Of a stretch of 64,000 nucleotides of DNA, positions 42,601 through 51,766 are shown piece after piece. This stretch comes from Atriophallophorus winterbourni (taxonomy: Eukaryota; Platyhelminthes; Trematoda; Plagiorchiida; Microphallidae), in assembly GCA_013407085.1 (NCBI GenBank), contig JACCGJ010005463.1, positions 62,001 through 126,000 on the forward strand, written 5' to 3'. The number at the start of each line of letters is the position of its first letter. Position 1 is the first letter of the stretch. The position numbers and the translations under genes were made by a program. Below the pieces are notes generated by a model. The model did not search any database and was not told where the DNA came from. It worked only from the letters and a program-made list of their open reading frames with translations.

Positions 42601-43310
42601 TCGCAGTTCGGTGTCTGTATCACATTGCCTGTCCGTCGCACTGAGACTGGATTTTAACGTGGTGCGATGGTTTGTGTACCCTCATGACCCATTGAGCTAC
42701 ACTGAGTGGTGTCTTTTGGTGTCAACAGAGTTACTCATACCAGGAAGGTCGATGGATAGAGGTCAGACAAACTCAATCTCAACCCACTGCCTTGTGGTTG
42801 AGGCTTTTTAGCCAAATGCTCCGGTTAGGGCCTCCTAAGCCACTCTTTACTTCGGTCTGCGCAACCAGGTAGTATCACGCCCACAAGCAATTATGGAAAT
42901 ACAGGTAAAAATGACAGATTTCGTGCTCCCACGCTTTCTGCTCGAAATGCTTTCAATGATCTCACACTGCATGCAAACCTTTTTAATAACTGTTTTTCCT
43001 TTTGTAGTTCTTTGAGTAGCCCTGACAGAAGTGCAGCTTGTTCATCGAGGTTTCCAAATTTAGCCACTTCGAATATTTTAGCTGTTTCGAATGCCTCCAG
43101 ATCGTTCTTCCGCCCGCGCGTACCATTCAAATTAGCGGCGTTTAATGTACGGACTTCAGCTAGCATCGGACAGCAGGCAGCCTTGGCTCGCACACTTGAT
43201 AGCCTCGATTTCGATGAGTGCTGTTTGTCGGAAACACGCATGCATAAATCTAGCTCAGTCATACGATTGTCTAACCCTTCGAACTTACGCAAGTCACACT
43301 ACCTACGTCA
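42600..43310 (+). mobile_element. RTE 5' end: 5' UTR and start of the endonuclease
   Basis: 42600-42890 repeats the 5' region of the minus element at 48410-48670 (for example CATACCAGGAAGGTCGATGG at 42737 and its complement near 48551). The plus frame then gives VPFKLAAFNVRTSASIGQQA with ALARTLDSLDFDECCLSETR, the start of an RTE endonuclease with its catalytic Glu. It stops at SHY near 43310, so the element is strongly 3'-truncated. Confidence 0.75.
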
Positions 43311-43680
43311 CTCAGGCCTTGCGGCTTAGATCCACAGACACGAGTCTTCGCATGTTGCCCAAAGCTGATGCTCTTCCCGTCTCCGAGGCGCGTTCTTTCC
43401 ACCAAATCTCACGGTCACGCCTCAGACGGTTGACTAGTGACTTTGCAGCATTCTGTAGCAGAGTCGTAGAGTGCTTTCTTAAAGTAGTGGCAATGACGAT
43501 CCAGGTAGACCGGCCGATATTTTAACAGGGAAGCCGATAGAGTAATTCAAAATCTAGCTTTTACTTCAGGCAGCGATAAAGCGTTTGTGTCTAGTTTTGG
43601 ACGCTTTCGTTTGGGTTTACGTCCGAATTGAAGGTTCATCGTTGCGCACTAAAGCGTGATCAGAATCTACACTGGTAGTA
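43311..43680. other. No recognisable gene
   Basis: Short ORFs only. A frame reading RLRRLTSDFAAFCSRVVECF has no known match to my knowledge. Confidence 0.3.
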
Positions 43681-43687
43681 TGTATAA

Positions 43688-43913
43688 TGTATGAAAGCAC
43701 AAGCCCGGTCCAGGCAAAGTGCCGCACAGTCAGAGACTGCACGTGGGCTAAGAATCTGTCAGGTTGCCCAAACCTAGACACATATGACGGGGGAAATAGA
43801 AATGGTAGTGAGACTCCAGCGTGGTTCAGCATGCAGCTCACTACCGTTGGCCAATCAATTAAGCACGATGTTAGCCGTACAGCACAGAAATGCTGCACGA
43901 TTGCACATCCGTG
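43688..43913 (-). mobile_element. SINE, full length
   Basis: Left end TGTATGAAAGCACAAGCC, right end GATTGCACATCCGTG. Possible 8-bp duplication CACT(G/A)GTA on both sides. Confidence 0.85.
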
Positions 43914-44499
43914 CACTAGTACTCAAATAAGTACACAAGTCTTTACAGAGGATGTGCCAACAAGTATACCATGAAGAGGGTACATGATGTAGGTTCCATG
44001 GTTCTTGTTGAAGGCGACATACTACCCGGTTGCCAAGGCCGAAGTAGCTAGATGGCGCTTGGGATGTCGAAAATTTGTGGAGACGAGGAAGAGGCGGTGG
44101 TCGTCACAGAGGGACAACAATCTCTCTCCATTTTCTCTTCGTGACACAACAACATACAGATGGATAAACGAAGACCTGAGCACGGTGGTACATATGGAGT
44201 GCTAATAACTGATTAGTTGCACATCCGTGCGCTTCTGGAGGACTTCATCGGCCTCACAAACATTATAAAGGGTTAAAATCTTGCTAAGTTGAGTTGCCAT
44301 CAGTAGTAAGATGCATGCAAAATCACGCTAGACTATGACTGATATTTATATTCTATTTCCATTTCTCTTATCTGTCTAGGCCTGGACAATCTGTATCTTA
44401 GCCTACACGCTGTTTAGGACAGTGCGGCACTGTCTGTATCAGACTTTTGCTTTCATACATACCAGTGTTTCGGCTTTCGGACCACATCCTCAGCAATGA

Positions 44500-45132
44500 T
44501 TGCACACCATTTTACATTGGCTGAGGAAGTATGGCGGCTTTGTTTCGGCAAGGAGGCGTGCAAATAACCGCATCGTATCAGGCGTATGTATGTATGAGAG
44601 CACAAGCCTGATCCAGGCAAAGTGCCGTACAGCCGGAGACTGCACGTGGGCTAAGATACTGTCAGGTTGCCCAGGCTTAGACAGGGGTATACGTGTCAAC
44701 CAGCCACTGTTCGAATGGCATACGATTGCGGACAGTGGGACACTCTCCCGACACACTTTTTGAAGACGCTTCCTTCGGTTCCATCAAAGGTCTCTCGATT
44801 CCCTCCTCCATGAAATCACCCACTCCCAAAACACCTGAACCCCGTGAACAATATTTTCAGTTTTTTGGCAGCCCCTAACGCTTTTTTCATTAATATACTA
44901 GCTCGTGGCAACGGTAAGTTCTTTTTCTGTGCCATTTGCATTTAACAATAATAACCCCGCTAACTCTTTGTCAGTTTTATTGCTCCTCCAGATATCAGTA
45001 TCAGAAGTCCGAACGCACGCGGTTCCTGAGGATGTGGTGGGTAGCTGTGTCCCAGGTTGACGCCCTACCTGTCCAAATGTCACAAAAAAAACTATTGATG
45101 CTGCAGGCTAAACGCGGATGTGGCCCGCTATA
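44500..45132 (+). pseudogene. Unknown spliced ORF, copy 1, interrupted by a SINE
   Basis: The first part reads LHWLRKYGGFVSARRRANNR. After the SINE at 44586-44690 it continues with LFEDASFGSIKGLSIPSSMK and SPTPKTPEPREQYFQFFGSP, then a stop. A donor GTAAGT near 44918 and an acceptor CTCCTCCAG near 44991 bound a short intron. The next exon reads YQYQKSERTRFLRMWWVAVS. Compare copy 2. Confidence 0.4.
44586..44690 (-). mobile_element. SINE 3' half inserted in copy 1
   Basis: GTATGTATGAGAGCACAAGC to CCCAGGCTTAGACAGG. The empty site GGCGTATACGTG is seen in copy 2 near 50839. Confidence 0.8.
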
Positions 45133-45226
45133 AGGCCTTGGAACCTCAAACATTTCTTTCTCTGCTTTTTCAACCAACCGCTCAATCTACCATGCGGTTT
45201 GTACAACCTCTTAGCTTTTTATACCG

Positions 45227-46409
45227 CAGGTTTCGCAGCCATAAAGGAGTGTAGCACGCACCACTGCGTTGTACACTCGGCCTTTAGTATGGAGTGAAAC
45301 ATCGCGTCGATGCCACAAGCGGCGAAGGTTAGCAAACGCTGTACCCGCTTTGCCAACACGATGGTAGATCTCGTCCTCGACACAACCGCCAGCAGAGATA
45401 AAACTACCAAGGTAAACAAAGCTGTCGACCAATTCAAGATTGACATCGCACACAGTTAGGTTTGGAAAAGAGCCGCTTCAATCCTGGGTAAGAGTTTTAC
45501 ACTTGTTAGGCGCAAAACACATGTCATACCTTGAAGCTTCAAGTGCCAGGCGGTCCAGGGCTTGTTGCATTATGAGGGTCATCTCCCAGAAGTGCGATGT
45601 CATCCGCATACTCTGGATAGGTAACTCTGTCACCTGGCAGAAGCTCAACACCTGCGCCCAGCAGACCAGCTAAAGTTTTTCTCAGGACATCGTCGATCGC
45701 GAAGTTAAAAAGGAACGGCGAGATAAGGCAGCCCTGCCACACCTTGCTGGAGATATTGAACGAGGACGACAGTTGTTCGTACGCTCGAACCCTGCCCGAA
45801 GTTTGGCAATATAATGCTTTCGAGATCCAAACATACTTCTCGGGCACTCCATGTTTGAGCAGACAGTTCCAAAGACTTTCATAATCGATTGAATCGAATG
45901 CCGCTCGGATGTCAAGGAATACCACGATATTTGGTCAAAGAAAAGCGTGGCGTTGCTTCAGTAACTGACGGTGTGAAAATTTGATCTATGCACCCTCGGC
46001 CGGTACGAAACCCAGTTTGCTCCTCACGGATTTGCTCTTCCCGTTTGGTACTCAATCGGTGAAGCACGATGGACGACAGTATTTTAGGAGTAATTACTGA
46101 TTCTCTCCAAGGGATCGGAACGCGTTCCTCAGCCCATATGTTGGCGAACAGCGCTTGAAGTTCGCGAACTAAGGCGAAACCGCCATCTTTGAACAATGAC
46201 GGAAGTAAAGCATCAGCACATGATGCCCGATGGCGTTTAAGGCTCCGGACTACACTGTAAATCTCTGATTGAGTCGGAGCCTCGAGAGAAATCGACCATG
46301 GCGTACAGTGTTTCGTATTCTCGAAATCAGTGGGTGCAGGCCAGTTAAACTGTGCCTCAAAATGTTCTTCCCATCGCTCCATGCGTCTGTGCATGTTAAA
46401 AACTGGCAA
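45227..46409 (-). pseudogene. RTE (SR2-like) reverse transcriptase, frameshifted
   Basis: From the 5' side: RMERWEEHFEAQFNWPAP, DALLPSLFKDGG, WRESVITP, then a small loss, ILSSIVLHRLSTKREEQIRE, EQTGFRTGRGCIDQIFT, VFLDIRAAFDSIDYESLWNC (first Asp), VWQGCLISPFLFNFAIDDVL and PEYADDIALLGD (catalytic YADD). A gap near 45540 is followed by CDVNLELVDSFVYLGSFISA and VYNAVVRATLLYGCETC, where the copy ends. The motif set is that of the RTE clade found in schistosomes. It is truncated at the C-terminus. Confidence 0.88.
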
Positions 46410-46567
46410 ACCATCTGCTTCACGTATCAGCTCACTAATGCCTGGTCGCCCGCATACAGTAGTTCTGATGAGTTAGAACAATTTTCTGAAATTGCCTACA
46501 ACTGCCGCAGATTCCAGTTCCACCAACTCCACCAACTTTCCCTGTCGGTTCTCAAACTGGCAACCAG

Positions 46568-47131
46568 TTAACGTTTAATAAGCCTTCGTGACGCATCATG
46601 TATGCTATCAGCAGAAAGCAACCGACGTTGGTCCATTAGTTGGAGAGAATTCGCAGAAACCCAGTGCTGATTTACATGGGAAGTCAGCCCACAATTATCC
46701 AACGCGGCTGTTTCCAAGGAGGTTTGAATCCCACTCAATTGGTCATCGATACTATTTTGGGGAACTGTAGAAAGATGCAGACTCAAATTGGCCTGAAACC
46801 CTCGGAGAACCGGGAGATTATTAAGCCTGGCAACATTCAACTGTCTTGCAACATTTTTACGTTTCTCATTAAAACGCATCGAAAGCTTAGCACAGACTAA
46901 CGCATGATCGGACTCTAGACAGGTGCCCCAGTAGGAACGGCAATTTTGCACACTCCCTCGCCACGAGTAGCTGATAGCAATATGGTCAATTTGCGTGAAC
47001 AAGGTCGCCGATGGACATCTCTAGGTGAAGCAGTGACGCTTCGAATGGCGGAAGTTAGTGCTGGCAAGGTAGAGTCTGTGCTATGAGCACAAGCTAAGCA
47101 ATCTTTCGACGTTGTCATTACAATGACAATC
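46568..47131 (-). pseudogene. RTE endonuclease, C-terminal part
   Basis: FTQIDHIAISYSWRGSVQNC, then LESDHALVCAKLSMRF with the catalytic SDH, in an open 144-codon frame (47002-46568). A frameshift near 46990 leads back to ALTSAIRSVTASPRDVHRRP. A SINE at 47132-47368 cuts it off from the preceding segment. Confidence 0.8.
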
Positions 47132-47368
47132 CAGCACGGATGTGCAATCGTGCAGCATTTCTGTGCTGTGCGGCTAACATCGTGCTAAATTGATTGGCCA
47201 ACGGTAGTGAGCTGCATGCGAGTACAAGCTGGAGTCTCACTACCATTTCTATTTCCATTTCCCCCCTCATATCTGTCTAGGCCTGGGCAACCTGACAGTA
47301 TCTTAGCCCACGTGCAGTCTCTGACTGTGCGGCACTTTGCCTGGATCAGGCTTGTGCTTTCATACCAT
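47132..47368 (+). mobile_element. SINE, full length, 12-bp target duplication, inside RTE
   Basis: ACAATGACAATC occurs at 47120-47131 and 47369-47380. The body has a 9-bp inverted repeat (GGTAGTGAG 47203-47211, CTCACTACC 47236-47244), a TTGGCCAACGG box-like motif at 47194, and ends GGCTTGTGCTTTCATACC. Confidence 0.92.
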
Positions 47369-47382
47369 ACAATGACAATCGA

Positions 47383-48356
47383 GACCAAACCGTTCACCCA
47401 CGAAATGCTCGTTCAAAGATAGACGGCTTACACGTGCATTAATGTTTCCAGCTAAGAAAACGGTGTCGCTCCTCAATGCAAGTCTAATGAGTTCTTGTAA
47501 TCTTCCATATAACTCATCCTTGTCAACTTCAGAGCACGGATGTGCAATCGTACATTACTTCTGTACTGTGCCGCTAACACCGTGCTAAATTGATTGGCCA
47601 CGGGTAATGAGCTGCATGCTGAAACACGTTGGAGTCTCACTACCATCTTTTTCTCTATTTCTCACATCTGTCAAGGCCTGGGCAACCTGACAGTAATATT
47701 GTCCGCGTGCAGTCTCTGACTGTGCGGCACATTGCCTGGATCATGCTTGTGCTTTCATACATACATACATATACTTCAGAGCTACAATTAGTCGGTGTAT
47801 AGGCAGCAACCACAAACAGGTCGTGGGATTGATTGTGAAATCGGCCTTTTTGCACGAACCCTGAAGTCTTACTGCACAAAGGCGACTGCCGACTGGGATT
47901 CAGACTAACAGTGCGACCTCAGCTTGCTCACTCAAGACGATTCCGACACCAGCTTGACCAGATACTATGGCATAGTCATTAGTGGACAGGCGTAGGTAGT
48001 GTGACTTGCGTAAGTTCGAAGGGTTAAACAATCGTGTAACTGAGCTAGAGTTATGCATGCGTGTTTCCGACAAACAGCACTCATCGACATCGAGGCTATC
48101 AAGTGTGCGAGCCAAGGCTGCCTGTTGTCCGATGCTAGCTAATGTCCGTACATTAAACGCCGCTAATTTGAATGGTACGCGCAGGCAGAAGAACGCTCTG
48201 GAGGCATTCGAAGCAGGCAAAGTATTCAAAGTGGCTGAATTTGGGAACCTCGATGAACAAGCTGCACTTCTGCCAGAGCTACCAAAAGAACCACAAAACG
48301 GAAAACAGTTATTTAAAAAGTTTGCATGCAGTGTGAGATCATTTAAAGCATTTTGA
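47383..48356 (-). pseudogene. RTE endonuclease, N-terminal and middle part
   Basis: VPFKLAAFNVRTLASIGQQA, LDVDECCLSETRMHNSS (catalytic Glu), AIVSGQAGVGIVLSEQAEVA (48229-47900), then DLFVVAAYTPTNCSSE up to the SINE at 47772. After the SINE it resumes with KDELYGRLQEL-like sequence and AGNINARV (the GDFNA block, altered) to 47383. It is the head of the element whose RT is at 45227-46409. Confidence 0.8.
47536..47772 (+). mobile_element. SINE, full length, 10-bp target duplication, inside RTE
   Basis: ACTTCAGAGC occurs at 47526-47535 and 47773-47782. It starts ACGGATGTGCAATCG and ends (CATA)n. Confidence 0.92.
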
Positions 48357-48672
48357 GCAGATAGTGCGGGAGCATGGGATCTGTCATTTTTACCTTTATT
48401 TTCATAATTGCTTCTAGGCGTGATACTACCGGTTCGCCATGCCGAAGTAGGGGGTTGGCTTAGGGGGCCCTACCCGGAGCCTTCGGCTAAAAAGCCTTAA
48501 CCACATGGCAGTGGGTTGAGACTGAGTTTGTCCGACCTCTATCCATCGACCTTCCTGGTATGAGTAGCTGTGCTGGCAAAAGACACCACCCAGTATATTC
48601 AATGGGTCATGAAGGTACACAAACCAGCGCACCACGTTAAGGTCCAGTTTCAGCGCGACGGTCACCTACCGG
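48357..48672 (-). mobile_element. RTE 5' UTR
   Basis: Shares GTCGATGGATAGAGGTC-type sequence with 42600-42890. The short frame here is not preserved between the copies. Confidence 0.6.
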
Positions 48673-48674
48673 CT

Positions 48675-48915
48675 GCACGGATGTGCAATCGTGCAGTATT
48701 TCTGTGCTGTGCGCCTAACATCGTGCTCAATTGATTGGCCACCGGCAGTGAGCTGCATGCTAAAACACGCTGTAGTCTCACTACCATTTCTATTTTCTTT
48801 CTATTTCTTGTCATATCTGTCTAGACCTGGGCAACCTGACAGTATCTAAGCCCACGTGCAGTCTCTGACTGTGCGGCACTTTGCCTGGATTAGGCTTGTG
48901 CTTTCACACACACCG
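48675..48915 (+). mobile_element. SINE, full length
   Basis: Starts TGCACGGATGTGCAATCG, has CCACCGGCAGTGAGC, and ends GGCTTGTGCTTTCACACAC. Confidence 0.88.
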
Positions 48916-48919
48916 ACCA

Positions 48920-49400
48920 ATAGGAAACCATGCATCTGTATCATAAAACACGTTAAAAGACATAGCTATTGACAACGTTATGCTGGCATCGAATGAGAGT
49001 AATAATTCGCAGGCATCTGTTGTCAAAGCAAAAATCCAGTGGACAGCCTTTACTTGGATGAGCCGAGCTTTGTATCCATAAATAGGCGCGTCATGTGCGA
49101 CTGTCTTGTACATTTGGTCTTTAGTATGAAGCTAAACACTGTGTTGTCACCATGAATTGTGAAGTTTAGAAGACGTTACACATGTCCTACGTAAACTTTG
49201 TGAGATCTCATCTACAACCGAATCGCCGACAAAGATATGGCTGTCAGGGTAAGCAAAGCAATGGATTAGTTCTAGATTGACATCACAGTGAGGTAGAGAA
49301 TCACTCGTCTTTTGCAATGCATTAGTGTCATCTCTCAAAAGAGGGACAAAATTCTCGCACGCTGAATCTGTAGACATTTCACTTCAATTGTCAATGCGTA
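48920..49400 (-). pseudogene. Second RTE RT fragment
   Basis: The minus frame 49377-49147 reads SLPHCDVNLELIHCFAYPDS and GDSVVDEISQSLR, parallel to CDVNLELVDSFVYLGSFISA at 45453. It continues with LHTKDQMYKTVAHD (49113). More diverged than the first RTE. Confidence 0.65.
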
Positions 49401-49437
49401 TGTTAGCTTCACACTACCATACGGTAACGCTACATGT

Positions 49438-49672
49438 GCACGGATGTGCAATCGTGCAGCATTTCTGTGCTGTACGGCTAACATCGTGCTAAATTGATTG
49501 GCCAACGGTAGTGAGCTGCATGCTGAAACACGCTGGAGTCTCACTACCATTTCTATTCCCCCCTCATATCTGTCTAGGCCTGGGCAACCTGACAGTAATA
49601 TCGCCCACGTGCAGTCTCTGACTGTGCGGCACTTTGCCTGGACCAGGCTGGTGCTTTTATACATGCACACAG
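49438..49672 (+). mobile_element. SINE, full length
   Basis: GCACGGATGTGCAATCGTGC to GGCTGGTGCTTTTATACATG, flanked by similar TACATG(T)GCAC sequences. Confidence 0.88.
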
Positions 49673-50032
49673 GTGTAAGACAAGTCTGATTAATCGTGCA
49701 TTCGGGACATGCTCCGGTGTAATGATGTCACTGATGATGATTAAGCTTCCCGTTCGTGTTCAACTTCAAGGTCGAGGACAATCTGTGGTGCGTTAGGTAC
49801 TTTATTCACAAATAATATTCGCTAATTCCAAGCGAAAGTGTTATAGGCCCGGTTTATATTGATATATGTATAAAATTACGAGCCTAACTCCAGGCAAAGT
49901 ACATCACGGTCGGAAACAGGTCGTGAGCCAAAATAATGTTGCTCATAAATAGACTGATAAAGGTAATAAAAATGTTGATGAGACTCTAGTGTATTTCCGA
50001 ATGCAGCTCGGTACCCGTTGCAAATCGTAATA
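49673..50032. mobile_element. Diverged SINE (minus) in otherwise empty sequence
   Basis: 49865-50030 has ATTACGAGCCTAACTCCAGG and GTTGATGAGACTCTAGTG, an old minus-strand SINE. The rest shows nothing. Confidence 0.45.
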
Positions 50033-50138
50033 GCAAGGTGGTACATACGGAGTGCTAATAACTGATTAGTTGCACATCCGTGCGCTTCTGGAGGACTTCA
50101 TCGGCCTCACAAACATTATAAAGGGTTAAAATCTTGCA

Positions 50139-50542
50139 GGCTGGTGTCCCCGCGATCAGATATCGCAGTGGTTAGTTACGCTCCAGGATATGTCCCGAAA
50201 CCGTGTTCAATGGTGGTCTTGCACTAAGCATCTTCTGGGAGTGTTTGCTTAATCTTGTATGTTGTCAAGTGGAGTGACGAGAAAAGCTTGTTATGATGCA
50301 TGACAGTGAAAGCCGCAAGGAAGGTGCCGTGCTGATGTCGCTCTACTCGTTCACGAAAATTGTTTGAATGTATGTTCCATTCGAGGTGTAGGCACCTCTC
50401 CCCAGTTTGTTTGTGCTTACTCTTCTATAGAAGCCGTAGCAATTTAAGTCCCACCCTTCCTTATCTTTTGGGATTTTACTTTTTCATGGTTGTGTGGCAG
50501 TTAAGCATTTGGTACGTGCTACCGGTGTATTGCTGATGATGA
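50139..50542 (+). mobile_element. RTE 3' end inserted in copy 2
   Basis: QWLVTLQDMSRNRVQWWSC and LLGVFA then a stop, followed by a 3' UTR with AAGCTTGTTATGATGCATG, ending CTGATGATGATAAG. In copy 1 the site is uninterrupted (AATCTTGCTAAGTTGAG). No clear target duplication. Confidence 0.8.
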
Positions 50543-50757
50543 TAAGTTGAGTTGCCATCAGTAGTAAGATGCATGCAAAATCACGCTAGACTATGACTGA
50601 TATTTATATTCTATTTCCATTTCTCTTATCTGTCTAGGCCTGGACAATCTGTATCTTAGCCTACACGCTGTTTAGGACAGTGCGGCACTGTCTGTATCAG
50701 ACTTTTGCTTTCATACATACCAGTGTTTCGGCTTTCGGACCACATCCTCAGCAATGA

Positions 50758-51655
50758 TTGCACACCATTTTACATTGGCTGAGGAAGTATGGCGGCTTTG
50801 TTTCGGCAAGGAGGCATGCAAATACACGCATCGCATCAGGCGTATACGTGTCAACCAGCCACTGTTCGAATGGCATACGATTGCGGACAGTGGAACACTC
50901 TCGCGACACACTTTTTGAAGACGCTTCCTTCAAAGGTCTCTCGATTCCCTCCTCCATGAAATCACCCACTCCCAAAACACCTGAATCCCGTGAACAATAT
51001 TTTCAAGTTTTTGGAAACCCCCAACGCTTTTTTCAACAATATACTCATCATCATCATCATGGAGCACAAGTCTGGAGCCAGACAAAGTGCCAAGCAATAT
51101 GAAACAGGAAAAGCAGATAAGCAAGCGCGTGGAAAATGGAAAGCAGGCAAGGGGAATACGCAAAAGCAAATGCACAAAAAAGCAGCTTGTTTTTTGTAGT
51201 TTCACTGCATGCGATTTTTTGGGTTTTTTGTTTTTTTTATGTAAAATAATACCGAATAAAAAATTATGACACACATAATAAAATACACTGGCGCCACTGA
51301 CTTCGGTTTGTAGCCATATCGCTTAAGGTTTCCAGCCAACTATTAGGTGGAGCTTTTGGACCCCGCCCAGGCAAACGAATATGCCCAACTGAGCCTAGCC
51401 CTACGGTGAGTTTCTTCATCCCAAACAATATACTAGCTCGTGGCAACGGTAAGTTCTTTTTCTGTGCCATTTGCATTTAACAATAATAACCCCGCTAACT
51501 TTTTGTCAGTTTTATTGCTCCTCTAGATATCAGTATCAGAAGTCCGAACGCACGCGGTTCCTGAGGATGTGGTGGGTAGCTGTGTCCCAGGTTGACGCCC
51601 TACCTGTCCAAATGTCACAAAAAACTATTGATGCTGCAGACTAAACGCGAATGTG
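50758..51655 (+). pseudogene. Unknown spliced ORF, copy 2, interrupted by RTE
   Basis: The plus frame from 50758 reads LHWLRKYGGFVSARRHANTR, LFEDASFKGLSIPSSMKSPT and EQYFQVFGNPQRFFQQYT. An RTE insertion at 51046-51423 interrupts it, then it continues to SSWQR at 51448. The intron 51449-51526 has GTAAGT and CTCTAG ends. The next exon reads YQYQKSERTRFLRMWWVAVS and DALPVQMSQKTIDAAD before a stop. AATAAA at 51761 could be its poly(A) signal. I do not recognise the protein. A minus-strand frame (50975-50748) also exists, so strand choice rests on the splice signals. The alternative is a transposon 3' UTR, since part of it recurs near 8826-8950. Confidence 0.4.
51046..51423 (-). mobile_element. 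RTE, 5'-truncated, 11-bp target duplication
   Basis: AACAATATACT occurs at 51035-51045 and 51424-51434. The minus strand encodes KKLTVGLGSVGHIRLPGRGP and SWLETLSDMATNRSQWRQC with stop, a 3' UTR, and a (GAT)n tail (complement CATCATCAT at 51046-51060). Confidence 0.92.
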
Positions 51656-51760
51656 GCCCGCTATAAGGCCTTGGAACCTCAAACATTCTTTTCTCTGCTT
51701 TTTCAACCAACCGCTCAATCTACCCTGCGGTTTGTACAAGCTCTTAGCTTTTTATACTGT

Positions 51761-51766
51761 AATAAA
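51761..51766 (+). terminator. Poly(A) signal AATAAA
   Basis: Lies about 120 bp after the stop of the copy 2 ORF; copy 1 is cut just before it. Confidence 0.4.

Larger units (their letters stand above)
44178..45226 (+). repeat. Segmental duplication, copy 1
   Basis: Matches 50033-51760 in the same orientation, from GTGGTACATA(T/C)GGAGTGC to CTTAGCTTTTTATAC. It contains an old SINE (44320-44460), a young SINE (44586-44690, minus) that copy 2 lacks, and the spliced-ORF-like region at 44500-45120. It is cut at 45226 by the RTE element. Confidence 0.88.
50033..51760 (+). repeat. Segmental duplication, copy 2
   Basis: Same segment as 44178-45226, expanded by two RTE insertions (50139-50542 and 51046-51423) that copy 1 lacks. 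It ends at TTTTATAC near 51759. Confidence 0.88.

Noticed and set aside
42512..42811. 99-codon plus-strand ORF as a possible gene
   Set aside because: The same sequence lies in the RTE 5' region at 48410-48670 with frame breaks, so it is the element's 5' UTR.
50748..50975. Minus-strand 75-codon ORF in the duplicated segment
   Set aside because: Plus-strand splice signals and poly(A) signal fit better. The minus frame could not be ruled out but has no support.
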